Source: an uncultured Roseobacter sp.
GTDB lineage: Bacteria > Pseudomonadota > Alphaproteobacteria > Rhodobacterales > Rhodobacteraceae
DNA length: 64,000 nt
Direction: 5' to 3'
Assembly (NCBI GenBank): GCA_947501635.1
Contig: CANMWT010000008.1
Span: 1-64,000, forward strand
Shown here: in pieces, positions 54,088 through 63,490 of the stretch
How the letters are laid out: the number at the start of each line of letters is the position of its first letter
Position numbering within the stretch: position 1 is the first letter of the stretch
The notes under the pieces: model-generated
Database searches by the model: none
Told to the model about the DNA's origin: nothing
The model's input: only the letters and a program-made list of their open reading frames with translations
Position numbers and translations under genes: made by a program

Positions 54088-55533
54088 ATGTTCTCTAAGT
54101 ACAAAAAAGAAAAAACGGCGATGCCTGCTGCGCTGGATGCGCCTACAGACAAGGTAGCACCCAAACAAACTCCGCAAGAGGTGCCTGCAAAAACCCTGAT
54201 GCGCAAAGCGGCCCCGGCTGCGCCCGCTCAGGTCACGCCAATTGACAAAGAGCGTAAGCGCAAAGAGCGCATGGGCGAGATCAAGCTTGATCTGCACCGT
54301 GTCCTGCTCGACAACCTGAACCTGTCCGCCTTGGAACATGCGACAGAACAGGACCTGCGCCAGGAAATCAGTGCGATCGCCAGCGAACACCTGCAGGCAC
54401 AAAGCATTGTTCTGAACCGCGAAGACCGCCAAACCCTGACATCCGAGCTTTACGACGAAGTCACCGGTCTGGGTCCGCTGGAAACCCTGCTGAAAGACGA
54501 CACGGTTAACGATATTCTCGTCAACGGCCCACAACAGATTTTCGTGGAACGCGATGGTAATCTGGAACTGTCGGACATCACGTTCAAAGATGAGCGGCAT
54601 CTGCTGCGTATCATCGACAAGATCGTGTCCGCGGTCGGCAGGCGCGTCGACGAATCTAACCCCTATGTGGATGCGCGCCTGAAGGACGGGTCGCGTTTCA
54701 ACGCTATGGTGCCACCGGTTGCGGTTGACGGCTCGCTCGTCTCGATCCGTAAGTTCAAAAAGGACAAACTGGGCATCGACGATCTGGTGCAATTCGGTGC
54801 GTTTACCGAAGAAATGGCGGCCTATCTGCAAGCGGCGGTTGCGACGCGCCTCAACGTGATCGTCTCGGGCGGTACGGGTTCAGGTAAAACAACAACGCTG
54901 AACGCGCTTTCAAGCTTTATCGACAACTCTGAACGGATCCTGACAATCGAGGATACGGCGGAACTTCAGCTGCAACAGACACACGTTGGCCGGATGGAAA
55001 GCCGCCCGCCGAACGTGGAAGGCAAAGGCGAGGTTTCCCCGCGGGACTGTCTGAAAAACGCCCTTCGGATGCGCCCTGACCGCATCATCGTCGGCGAGAC
55101 ACGCGGCGAGGAAGTGATCGACATGCTTCAGGCCATGAACACCGGCCACGACGGGTCGATGACCACGATCCACGCCAACTCCGCCCGCGACGGTATCTCG
55201 CGTCTGGAAAACATGATTGCCATGGCCGGTATCGAAATGCCGCTCAAGGCGGTGCGCAGCCAGATCTCGTCTGCTGTGAACCTGATCGTGCAGGCGTCGC
55301 GCCTGCAAGACGGATCCCGCCGCATGACTTCCATCACCGAAATCACCGGCATGGAAGGCGAAGTCATCTCGATGCAGGAAATCTTCCGCTACCAGCGCGT
55401 TGGCCTGACACCGGACAACAAGATCATTGGTCACTTCACCGCAACCGGCGTGCGTTCAGCCTATGCCGAGCGGTTCCGCCTGTGGGGCTATGATCTGCCC
55501 GCATCCATCTACGAACCCATCGCAGCACAATAA
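54088..55533 (+). CDS. cpaF: Pilus assembly ATPase CpaF (TadA)
   Basis: A 481-residue secretion ATPase powering pilus extension. After a variable basic N-terminus come the Walker [15 protein letters not shown], the Asp box ([12 protein letters not shown]), Walker B region [23 protein letters not shown] and the His box [20 protein letters not shown] precedes the ATG. Confidence 0.97.
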   Translation: MFSKYKKEKTAMPAALDAPTDKVAPKQTPQEVPAKTLMRKAAPAAPAQVTPIDKERKRKERMGEIKLDLHRVLLDNLNLSALEHATEQDLRQEISAIASEHLQAQSIVLNREDRQTLTSELYDEVTGLGPLETLLKDDTVNDILVNGPQQIFVERDGNLELSDITFKDERHLLRIIDKIVSAVGRRVDESNPYVDARLKDGSRFNAMVPPVAVDGSLVSIRKFKKDKLGIDDLVQFGAFTEEMAAYLQAAVATRLNVIVSGGTGSGKTTTLNALSSFIDNSERILTIEDTAELQLQQTHVGRMESRPPNVEGKGEVSPRDCLKNALRMRPDRIIVGETRGEEVIDMLQAMNTGHDGSMTTIHANSARDGISRLENMIAMAGIEMPLKAVRSQISSAVNLIVQASRLQDGSRRMTSITEITGMEGEVISMQEIFRYQRVGLTPDNKIIGHFTATGVRSAYAERFRLWGYDLPASIYEPIAAQ

Positions 55534-55545
55534 GGAACACCGAAA

Positions 55546-56508
55546 ATGAGCGCAGAACCAATTATTTACGGATTGATCTTCTTCGGCGTCCTTGTGCTGG
55601 TCGAAGGGCTGTACCTGGTGACATTCGGTAAATCCATCAGCCTGAACAGCCGCGTGAACCGCCGGCTTGAGATGCTCGACAAGGGCACGGGCCGCGAAGA
55701 GGTGCTGGAAAAGCTGCGCAAGGAAATGCAGCAGCACATGAAAACGCGGTCGATCCCTCTCTATTCGCTGTTGGGTGAGAAAGCACAAAAAGCTGCGATC
55801 GCGTTTACGCCACAGCAGCTTATCATGATCATGGGCATGCTTGCCGTTGTAGCCTTCATGGGCCTGACGGTCAGCACCGCGTCTACACTGCCCGTGCGGA
55901 TCATGATGTCCATAGGTATTGGCGTGGGCGCGGTTTACTTCTGGGTCTCCAGCAAGGCCAACAAGCGCACCGCCATGATCGAAGAGCAGCTGCCCGACGC
56001 GGTAGAGCTTATGGTGCGGTCCTTGCGGGTCGGACACCCCTTTTCGTCTGCCGTGCAGATCGTATCGAAAGAGGTTCAGGATCCACTGGGCTCAGAGATG
56101 GGCATTATCGCAGACGAGTCCGCTTATGGGCGTGACGTGGGAGATGCGCTCAAGGAAATGGCCGAACGTCTGGACATGCAGGATTTGCGCTTTCTCGCCG
56201 TTGCTGTGAACATCCAGCAGACATCGGGCGGCAACCTCGCGGAAATCCTCGCTGGCCTTGCAAAGGTGATCCGGGCGCGCTTCCGTCTCTTCCGCCGCGT
56301 GAAAGCCATTACGGCCGAGGCCAAATGGTCAGGTAAATTCCTGTCTGCCTTCCCAATTGTAGCACTGATCGTCATCAACGTTGCCGATCCGCACTACTAC
56401 GACGAAGTACGCGACCACGCCTATTTCATCCCGGCTTGTTTTCTTGTCGGTATCTTTCTCGCACTCAACCTGCTGGTCATGCGTGTTCTGACCGACATCA
56501 AGGTTTAA
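55546..56508 (+). CDS. tadB: Type II/IV secretion inner-membrane protein TadB
   Basis: A 320-residue membrane protein with spans at the N-terminus, centre (about 90-135) and C-terminus, and a T2SF domain (about 155-290) containing LPDAVELMVRSLRVGHPFSSAVQIVSKE and RLFRRVKAITAEAKWSGKFL. It forms the platform for CpaF with TadC. It starts 12 bp after cpaF. Confidence 0.94.
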   Translation: MSAEPIIYGLIFFGVLVLVEGLYLVTFGKSISLNSRVNRRLEMLDKGTGREEVLEKLRKEMQQHMKTRSIPLYSLLGEKAQKAAIAFTPQQLIMIMGMLAVVAFMGLTVSTASTLPVRIMMSIGIGVGAVYFWVSSKANKRTAMIEEQLPDAVELMVRSLRVGHPFSSAVQIVSKEVQDPLGSEMGIIADESAYGRDVGDALKEMAERLDMQDLRFLAVAVNIQQTSGGNLAEILAGLAKVIRARFRLFRRVKAITAEAKWSGKFLSAFPIVALIVINVADPHYYDEVRDHAYFIPACFLVGIFLALNLLVMRVLTDIKV

Positions 56509-56520
56509 GGAGCTACCGTC

Positions 56521-57507
56521 ATGGAAATGCTGAGCAATTTGAACGCTTTGGTCATCGAGTATCTGGGACCTCTTGGTCCGATCATCGTTCTGGGCACCTT
56601 GGGTGTCATCATGGTGGCTTTGACAATCTCGCTGATGCTTTCGCAGCCAGAGGACCCTATGTCCAAGCTGAAAAAGCAGATCAACGCGCCGGATGAAAGC
56701 AAACCGGAACAGCGGCTGCGTCAGGGCGGGCGCAACGAAAAACTGGAGAAATTCGCGTCCTTCCTTGAGCCGAAGGACGTAGCCGAGCTTAGCAAACGGC
56801 AGCTTGAGTTACGGCAAGCGGGCTATCAAAGCCAGGACGCGGTGCGCTTTTTCCACTTTGCGCAATTCGCCTTGGGCATCGCGGGTCTTGTACTGGCCTT
56901 TGTCTATCTGAACCTTTTGGGCGGTGGCGAAGGCTTCAGCACCCAAAAGATGATGGTCTACACGATCGTTCCGGGTGCCATTGGGTACTACCTGCCCAGC
57001 TACTGGGTCCGACGCCGTGTCGACTCGCGCAAGGAAGAGATCACCGCAGGCTTCCCGGACAGTCTTGATATGATGCTGGTCTGCGTGGAAGCCGGTCAGT
57101 CGCTTGACCAATGTATCGTGCGCGTCGGCAAAGAGCTGCATGCATCCTATCCGGCATTGGCGCAGGAATTTGACGTGGTTGCCTATGAAATGAAGGCCGG
57201 TAAAGACAAAACGACCGTTCTAAACGACTTCGGCACACGCTGCGGCGTTCAAGACGTGTCTTCATTCGTCACCGTACTCAACCAGTCCGCGCAGTTTGGT
57301 ACCTCGATTGCCGAGGCGCTGCGGGTCTATGCCGGAGAAATGCGTGATAAACGCGTAATGCGCGCCGAAGAGGCCGCAAACAAGTTGCCAACCAAGATGA
57401 CGCTTGCCACTATGATGCTAACCGTTCCACCGCTTTTGATTATTCTGGTGGGACCATCGGTACATAGCATCACGAAGTTGGGTGATCTGGGCGTCGGGGG
57501 ACAATAA
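56521..57507 (+). CDS. tadC: Type II/IV secretion inner-membrane protein TadC
   Basis: A 328-residue platform protein. Spans near the N-terminus (IIVLGTLGVIMVALTISLML), the centre and the C-terminus flank a T2SF domain with FPDSLDMMLVCVEAGQSLDQCIVRVG and MRAEEAANKLPTKM. It follows tadB by 12 bp, and its last base is the first base of the tadD gene. Confidence 0.94.
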   Translation: MEMLSNLNALVIEYLGPLGPIIVLGTLGVIMVALTISLMLSQPEDPMSKLKKQINAPDESKPEQRLRQGGRNEKLEKFASFLEPKDVAELSKRQLELRQAGYQSQDAVRFFHFAQFALGIAGLVLAFVYLNLLGGGEGFSTQKMMVYTIVPGAIGYYLPSYWVRRRVDSRKEEITAGFPDSLDMMLVCVEAGQSLDQCIVRVGKELHASYPALAQEFDVVAYEMKAGKDKTTVLNDFGTRCGVQDVSSFVTVLNQSAQFGTSIAEALRVYAGEMRDKRVMRAEEAANKLPTKMTLATMMLTVPPLLIILVGPSVHSITKLGDLGVGGQ

Positions 57508-58103
57508 TGCAAGCACACAGGCGGGCTATCCGGCTCACCATACTTGCAACATCGCTAATCGGTCTGGCCGCTTGTGAAAACACAAGCGGCCTTTCCGCGC
57601 CTGAAGAACAAGTCATGGCACCGGGTGTGGACCTTGACGCTTTGGCCAACAGCGAAGGCGCCTCCAACGTGGAGACGGGACACAGGCTAATCGCTGCGGG
57701 CGAATACGAACTGGCCATAAGGTCATTCAACCGCGCGGCGCTGGAACGCGGCACGCTGGATGCGGAAATCCTGTCAGGTCTGGGCACAGCCAACCTCGGC
57801 ATGGGTCGACTGGGAGAGGCCGAAAAGCTTCTGCGCCGTGCGGTGGAAATGGAGGACGCAGAGCCCGTCGATTTCAACAATCTGGGCGTTTTGCTTATGG
57901 AAAAAGACAAGCCCAGCGAGGCAGTCGCCTATTTCAAACGAGGATTCGCTCTCAGCAATGGCGAAAACATCGCAATTCGCGACAATTTGCGCTTAGCACT
58001 CGCAAAATCTGAAAATTCTGTTACAACATCAGAAGAAAAACAAACCGACTATAAGCTGGTGCGGCGCGGGAACAGCGAGTTTGTGATCCGTCCGACACCG
58101 TAA
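57507..58103 (+). CDS. tadD: TPR lipoprotein TadD
   Basis: A 198-residue lipoprotein (lipobox GLAAC) with three or so tetratricopeptide repeats (ALSGLGTANLGMGRLGEAEKLLRRA type, about 60-160). TadD proteins act as outer-membrane pilotin-like factors for the pilus secretin. The ATG overlaps the end of tadC by one base. Confidence 0.9.
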   Translation: MQAHRRAIRLTILATSLIGLAACENTSGLSAPEEQVMAPGVDLDALANSEGASNVETGHRLIAAGEYELAIRSFNRAALERGTLDAEILSGLGTANLGMGRLGEAEKLLRRAVEMEDAEPVDFNNLGVLLMEKDKPSEAVAYFKRGFALSNGENIAIRDNLRLALAKSENSVTTSEEKQTDYKLVRRGNSEFVIRPTP

Positions 58104-58134
58104 GACAGGCCAGAGCAGTAAAAGGACGCACAAT

Positions 58135-58992
58135 ATGCGCCACCCCTATCTTATTTCAGCCTGCGTTGCAGGCGCTATCCTCGTATCCGGTTGTTCACAG
58201 GACCCGTCGGATGACGAAACAGTCGAGCGCGCCTTTCAGGACGTAAATGTTGTCGATGAGTCTAACCTGTCAGACATTATGCTGACAGTCGCGGACCCGA
58301 ATGAAGCGATCAGTTATTTCCAGCGCACGCTGCAGTCTGATCCGTCGCGCATCGACCTCCGCCGCGGACTGGCCACCTCCTATGTCCGTGCCCGACGTTT
58401 CACCGAAGCGGCAGGCGCATGGAAGTCCGTCACCGAACACCCTCAGGCCGGCGCAGGCGACAGCATCAACTATGCCGATGCTCTTATTCGCAGCGGCGAT
58501 TGGGCAACCGCTGAAACGGTTCTCGACAAAGTACCGCCAACCTACGAGACGTTCGACCGCTACAGGCTCGAAGCCATGGTTGCGGATGCGAATAAGGAAT
58601 GGAAAAAATCCGACAGCTTTTACGAAATTGCTGTGGGTCTGACGACCAATTCTGCAGGTGTCTTCAACAACTGGGGATACTCAAAGCTGACACGCGGTGA
58701 CTATGCCGGTGCCGAACAGCTCTTCGGGGAATCAATCAAACAGGACAGCACGCTTTTTACGGCTAAAAACAACCTTGTACTGGCCCGTGCGGCACAGCAA
58801 CGCTATACTTTGCCTGTTATCCCGATGGACCAGACAGAGCGGGCGCAGCTGTTGCACACAATGGCGCTTTCAGCGATCAAACAGGGCGATATCGCAACTG
58901 GCGAAACCTTGCTGCGCGATGCGATCGAAACCCATCCGCAACACTTCGAAGAGGCCATCCGCGCGCTGGAAGCACTGACGCGTAGCGGCTAA
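58135..58992 (+). CDS. TPR lipoprotein, second TadD-like protein
   Basis: A 285-residue lipoprotein (lipobox VSGC) with several tetratricopeptide repeats, e.g. RGLATSYVRARRFTEAAGAWKSV and GVFNNWGYSKLTRGDYAGAEQLF. It lies 31 bp after tadD in the same direction. It is longer than TadD and only similar in repeat pattern; it probably also supports pilus assembly in the periplasm. Confidence 0.88.
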   Translation: MRHPYLISACVAGAILVSGCSQDPSDDETVERAFQDVNVVDESNLSDIMLTVADPNEAISYFQRTLQSDPSRIDLRRGLATSYVRARRFTEAAGAWKSVTEHPQAGAGDSINYADALIRSGDWATAETVLDKVPPTYETFDRYRLEAMVADANKEWKKSDSFYEIAVGLTTNSAGVFNNWGYSKLTRGDYAGAEQLFGESIKQDSTLFTAKNNLVLARAAQQRYTLPVIPMDQTERAQLLHTMALSAIKQGDIATGETLLRDAIETHPQHFEEAIRALEALTRSG

Positions 58993-58998
58993 GCACAT

Positions 58999-59496
58999 AT
59001 GGCCGTTTCCGCCTATGCGGCACTGTGGTTCGCCCCTTTCGTGCTGCCCATCTGTCTTTACGTCGCCTACACAGATCTTGCTTACATGAAGATCACCAAC
59101 AAGGCGGTCCTGGCACTCGGGGCTGTCTATGCTCTGATCGGGCCCTTCGCTCTGCCCGACGTCTCTGTCTATCTATGGGGGTTCGCCTATTTCGCGATCA
59201 TGCTGCTGGCAGGCATTGCACTGAATGCGGCAGGAGCAATGGGGGCGGGAGACGCTAAATTCATCGCCTTCGCCGCACCTTTCATCGCTCCCGCCGATGC
59301 ACCGCTGGTGATATCCATTCTTGCCGCACTGCTGCTAGCCGCCGTGGTGACACACCGCAGTGTGCGCGCAACAAAGCTGCGCGAGATTGCGCCCGACTGG
59401 GAAAGCTGGAAACAGGGAAAACGTTTTCCCATGGGGCTTGCACTTGGCCCCACCCTCGCCCTTTATCTGTGCCTCGGCGCCCTTAATGGCGCCTGA
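58999..59496 (+). CDS. cpaA: Prepilin peptidase CpaA (TadV)
   Basis: A 165-residue membrane aspartic protease of the short CpaA type, with about six spans. The two catalytic aspartates are in TDLAYMKITN and GAGDAKF. It cleaves the leader of Flp pilins, two of which start this locus. It begins 6 bp after the preceding TPR gene. Confidence 0.93.
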   Translation: MAVSAYAALWFAPFVLPICLYVAYTDLAYMKITNKAVLALGAVYALIGPFALPDVSVYLWGFAYFAIMLLAGIALNAAGAMGAGDAKFIAFAAPFIAPADAPLVISILAALLLAAVVTHRSVRATKLREIAPDWESWKQGKRFPMGLALGPTLALYLCLGALNGA

Positions 59497-59576
59497 ATTA
59501 CGCCACAGTCGCTCTCTAGTATCTGATCCAAGCGCCCGAGCGCATACCATGGACCGAGCAACTCAGAGGCATACCA

Positions 59577-60884
59577 ATGAATATGCAAACCGCAGACGTC
59601 ATGTCACCACCCGCACCGCGGACACTGGCCGACATGAAACTCTCAACCGTGATGATGAGGGATATTGTCCTCAAAACCATGTTCCGCAAGAACGTCGACA
59701 TGGTCACAGAGCTGAGCGAAGCGGTCTGCCTGCCCATCCCCGTGACCCAGGAACTGGTTGATCTCGCGCGCACTCAAAGGCTTGTCGAAGCGACAGGTAC
59801 TCTAAATGCCAATAACGGCAACGAAATGGGCTATCAGCTGACCGAACAGGGCAAAGCACGCGCCCTCGACGCGCTCGCGCAATCCGAATACTTCGGCCCG
59901 ATGCCAGTTCCCCTCGACGTGTACCGCGAACAGGTCAAGCGCCAGTCCATCCGAAACATTCAGGTAACCCGGGACCAGCTCACCGGCGCCATGGGCCATC
60001 TGGTCCTGCCAGACAGCCTGCTCGACCAATTGGGCCCCGCCGTCTCTGCAGGTCGTTCAATTCTTATGTACGGCCCCCCCGGAAACGGTAAATCCTCGAT
60101 CTCCAACGGCATTCGCGATGCTCTGGGCGACAATGTCTATGTGCCACGCGCAATCGAATACGCAGGTCAGGTTATCACGGTCTATGATCCGATTGTTCAC
60201 GCCGCCGTCCCCGAAGAAGCAGACGACCCCAACGCGCTGCGCCGCAAAACACGCTTCGATAAACGCTACGTAAAATGCGAACGACCCACCGTCATCACTG
60301 GCGGCGAGTTGTCCCTCGACATGCTCGACCTTGTCTATAACCCCACAGCGCGCACCTATCAGGCACCGCTGCAGCTCAAATCCACCGGCGGCATCTTCAT
60401 CGTCGACGACCTTGGCCGCCAGGCCGAACCGCCACAGGCACTTGTCAACCGCTGGATCGTGCCTCTCGAAGAAAGCAAGGACATCCTTGCGCTGCAATCG
60501 GGTGAGAAATTCGAAGTACCTTTCGACACGCTGGTCATCTTCTCAACCAACTTCCACCCTAACGAAATCTTCGACCAAGCGGCCTTGCGGCGGATCTTCT
60601 TCAAGATCAAGATTGACGGCCCGAACCAGGAAAACTTCCTCAAAATCTTCGCCATGGTCGCCAAGAAACGCGGCATGCCCCTCGACGAAGCGACGCTGGT
60701 TCATTTGCTCAAGGTTCGCTACCCGGAAATCGAAAACGTCTATGCCAACTACCAGCCGATCTTCCTGATCGACCAGATGATCTCCATCTGCGAATTTGAA
60801 GGCATCCCCTATCAAATGCGCCCCGACCTGCTCGACCGCGCATGGGCAAACATGTTCGTGAAAGACGAAAAGATCGTTAAATAA
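59577..60884 (+). CDS. AAA family ATPase at the end of the Tad locus
   Basis: A 435-residue ATPase. The N-terminal region (about 15-110) looks like a winged helix (STVMMRDIVLKTMF, MGYQLTEQGKARALDAL). The AAA core has Walker A GPPGNGKSS (about 166-174), Walker B GGIFIVDDLG and a sensor-1 region VIFSTNFHPNEIFD with arginine finger candidates in ALRRIFFKI. It is on the same strand, 80 bp after cpaA. Function is not known; co-location suggests a link with pilus regulation or assembly. Confidence 0.85.
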   Translation: MNMQTADVMSPPAPRTLADMKLSTVMMRDIVLKTMFRKNVDMVTELSEAVCLPIPVTQELVDLARTQRLVEATGTLNANNGNEMGYQLTEQGKARALDALAQSEYFGPMPVPLDVYREQVKRQSIRNIQVTRDQLTGAMGHLVLPDSLLDQLGPAVSAGRSILMYGPPGNGKSSISNGIRDALGDNVYVPRAIEYAGQVITVYDPIVHAAVPEEADDPNALRRKTRFDKRYVKCERPTVITGGELSLDMLDLVYNPTARTYQAPLQLKSTGGIFIVDDLGRQAEPPQALVNRWIVPLEESKDILALQSGEKFEVPFDTLVIFSTNFHPNEIFDQAALRRIFFKIKIDGPNQENFLKIFAMVAKKRGMPLDEATLVHLLKVRYPEIENVYANYQPIFLIDQMISICEFEGIPYQMRPDLLDRAWANMFVKDEKIVK

Positions 60885-60925
60885 CATCAGCCTCTGCGCA
60901 AATCCGACGCGACTTGCGCAAAGGC

Positions 60926-60953
60926 ATTCTTTGGTCCGGAAGTATCCCGGGGG
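60926..60953 (-). repeat. Dispersed intergenic motif, copy 3
   Basis: ATTCTTTGGTCCGGAAGTAT then CCCGGGGG on the plus strand shares TTCTTTGGTC and TATCCC with copy 2 at 31751. It sits directly beside a hairpin. Confidence 0.45.
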
Positions 60954-60973
60954 TTTGGGGGCTGGCCCCCAAA
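60954..60973. terminator. Hairpin between AAA ATPase and helicase genes
   Basis: TTTGGGGG and CCCCCAAA form an 8-bp stem with a CTGG loop, 70 bp after the ATPase stop. There is no strong T-run downstream, so termination is uncertain. Confidence 0.4.
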
Positions 60974-60997
60974 GACAACAGCGCTACACTGCTGGTC

Positions 60998-63451
60998 ATG
61001 CAGCAACTGCCCCCCCGCTTCGCAGACTGGTTCGCCGCCAAAGGCTGGTCCGTGCATCCGCACCAACAGGACATGCTCAGGCACAGCAATGATCCCGCAC
61101 TGCTTTTAATCGCGCCAACCGGCGGCGGGAAAACCCTCGCCGGTTTCCTGCCAACGCTCGTCGATCTGGCCGACACCCCCCGATCCGGCCTTCACACGCT
61201 TTATGTCTCCCCGCTCAAAGCCCTTGCAGCAGACATCAAACGCAATCTCACCACACCCGTCACGCAGATGAAGCTGCCCATCCGTATCGAAGACCGCACC
61301 GGCGACACCTCCGCCACAGTCAAGAAACGTCAACGCGCCGATCCCCCACATATCCTGCTGACAACACCCGAAAGCCTCGCTCTGCTGACCAGCTACGAAG
61401 ACGCCCCGCGCATGTTCAAAGGGCTGCAGCGCGTGGTCATCGACGAAATACATGCATTGGCGGACTCCAAGCGCGGCGATCAGTTGATGCTGGCACTTGG
61501 CCGGCTCGAACGGCTCTGCCCGGGCCTGTGCAGGGTCGGGCTGTCTGCCACAGTTGAAGATCCTGACGCAATCGCACAGATGCTGGCACGCCACCCCAAC
61601 CCCTGCCGCATATTGCTGGCAGACCCCGGCCCGGCGCCTGATATCTCGATGCTGGCAACCCGCGAGCCGCCGCCCTGGTCGGGTGGCAACGCAGCCTATG
61701 CTATTCCGGCGGTACTCGAAGAGGTCAGATCTCACAAAACAACGCTGATCTTTCACAACACACGCGCGCAGGCCGAGATTTTCTTTCATAACCTCTGGCT
61801 GGCCAATGACGATGCGCTGCCCATCGGCATCCACCACGGGTCCCTTGACCGCCAACAGCGCGAGAAAGTCGAAGCTGCCATGGTACGGGGCGATCTGCGT
61901 GCCATTGTCTGTACCGGCAGTCTCGATCTCGGCATCGACTGGGGCGATGTGGATCTGGTTATCCAGATCGGCGCGCCCAAGAATGTCAAAAGGCTGGTGC
62001 AGCGGATAGGGCGTGCAAATCACCGCTACAACGCCCCCTCGAAAGCTTTGCTGGTTCCGGCTAACCGTTTTGAAGTGGTGGAATGCCACGCAGCGCTCGA
62101 CGCCGTGCGCGACGGCACACTCGATGGTGACCCACGCGGTCGCGGTCCGCGCGATGTTCTGTGCCAACACATCTTGATAACCGCCTGTGCCGGCCCCTTC
62201 GATGCAGGTGCCCTTTTCGATGAAATCCGCACTGTCGGTGCCTACAAAGACCTCACGCAGTCCGAGTTTGATGCCTGTCTCGATTTCTGCGCTACCGGCG
62301 GCTATGCGCTACGCGCCTATGACCAGTGGCAACGGCTGATCCGCAACACGGACGGGACATGGCAGCTGCGCGATCCCCGCGCCGCACAGAAAATCCGAAT
62401 GAACATCGGCACCATTCAGGACACAGACACGCTCAAGGTGCGCCTGCAACGGGCTCGCGGTGGCAAACCATTGGGCGAGATAGAAGAAGGTTTTGCAGCC
62501 ACCCTTACCCCTGGTGACACCTTCCTCATCGGCGGGCAGATCGTACGCTATGAAGGCTTGCGCGAAATGACCGTGGAAGTCAGCCGAAATGCCGCTAAAA
62601 AGCCCAAGGTCGCCACGTTTCTGGGAACCAAATTTGCCACGTCGACCCAGCTCAGTGCCCGCGTCATCGACATATTCCAAAAGCCGGACTGGCCGGAGTT
62701 GCCCGCCCACACAGCCCAATGGCTGGCGCTTCAACGCAGCGTCAGTCAACTGCCCAAACCGGGCCGACTTTTGATCGAGAGCTTTCCCCATGACGGCCGC
62801 GAGCAAACGGTCGTCTATGGCTTTGCAGGACGCAATGGACAACAAACGCTAGGGCTGCTGCTCAGTAAACGTATGGAAGAATTGGGCCTTAATCCTTTGG
62901 GCTTTGTCGCAACTGACTATGCCACCCTGATCTGGGGTCTGGACCCGCTGCAAGACCCCGCGCCGCTGTTTGATCTGACCGCCCTTGAAGACGGGCTTGA
63001 GACCTGGCTGGCCGGCAATGCTGTCATGAAGCGCACATTCCGCGCCAGCGCTACCATCGCCGGGCTTATTCAGCGCAACACACCGCAAACCCGCAAGACC
63101 GGGCGTCAGGCAACATTCAGTTCCGACATTCTGTATGACACCCTGTTGAAATACGATCCCGAGCATCTGCTGATGCAAATCACACGGGAAGAAGCCCGGC
63201 GCGGGCTCGTTGATTTTGGACGCATCCGCGAAATGGCCGAAAGGATCGATGGCCGCATCGACCATCTGCGCCTGTCGCGTGTCAGCCCGCTTGCCGCCCC
63301 GATGTTTCTGGAAATGGGGCGCGTTCCTGTCAAAGGTGCCGCCGAAGAACAGCTACTCGAGCAAGAAGCGGCACGCCTTATGGAAGCCTCCGGGCTGGCC
63401 AACATCACACCGCAACCAAGCGACAGGCCAAAGTGGCGCGTTGGATGGTAG
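60998..63451 (+). CDS. Ligase-associated DEXH-box DNA helicase
   Basis: An 817-residue superfamily 2 helicase of the Lhr-like group linked to DNA repair ligases. Walker A is APTGGGKT, the Walker B box is DEIH, and motif VI is QRIGRANHR. The ATG at 60998 (MQQLPPRF) matches the family start. With PdeM, encoded next, and often an ATP-dependent ligase and an exonuclease, it forms a DNA damage response set; those other genes would lie past the window end. Confidence 0.93.
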   Translation: MQQLPPRFADWFAAKGWSVHPHQQDMLRHSNDPALLLIAPTGGGKTLAGFLPTLVDLADTPRSGLHTLYVSPLKALAADIKRNLTTPVTQMKLPIRIEDRTGDTSATVKKRQRADPPHILLTTPESLALLTSYEDAPRMFKGLQRVVIDEIHALADSKRGDQLMLALGRLERLCPGLCRVGLSATVEDPDAIAQMLARHPNPCRILLADPGPAPDISMLATREPPPWSGGNAAYAIPAVLEEVRSHKTTLIFHNTRAQAEIFFHNLWLANDDALPIGIHHGSLDRQQREKVEAAMVRGDLRAIVCTGSLDLGIDWGDVDLVIQIGAPKNVKRLVQRIGRANHRYNAPSKALLVPANRFEVVECHAALDAVRDGTLDGDPRGRGPRDVLCQHILITACAGPFDAGALFDEIRTVGAYKDLTQSEFDACLDFCATGGYALRAYDQWQRLIRNTDGTWQLRDPRAAQKIRMNIGTIQDTDTLKVRLQRARGGKPLGEIEEGFAATLTPGDTFLIGGQIVRYEGLREMTVEVSRNAAKKPKVATFLGTKFATSTQLSARVIDIFQKPDWPELPAHTAQWLALQRSVSQLPKPGRLLIESFPHDGREQTVVYGFAGRNGQQTLGLLLSKRMEELGLNPLGFVATDYATLIWGLDPLQDPAPLFDLTALEDGLETWLAGNAVMKRTFRASATIAGLIQRNTPQTRKTGRQATFSSDILYDTLLKYDPEHLLMQITREEARRGLVDFGRIREMAERIDGRIDHLRLSRVSPLAAPMFLEMGRVPVKGAAEEQLLEQEAARLMEASGLANITPQPSDRPKWRVGW

Positions 63452-63490
63452 GCACTTGCCAAAACACCGTTGATGCGCAATGAACAAAAC

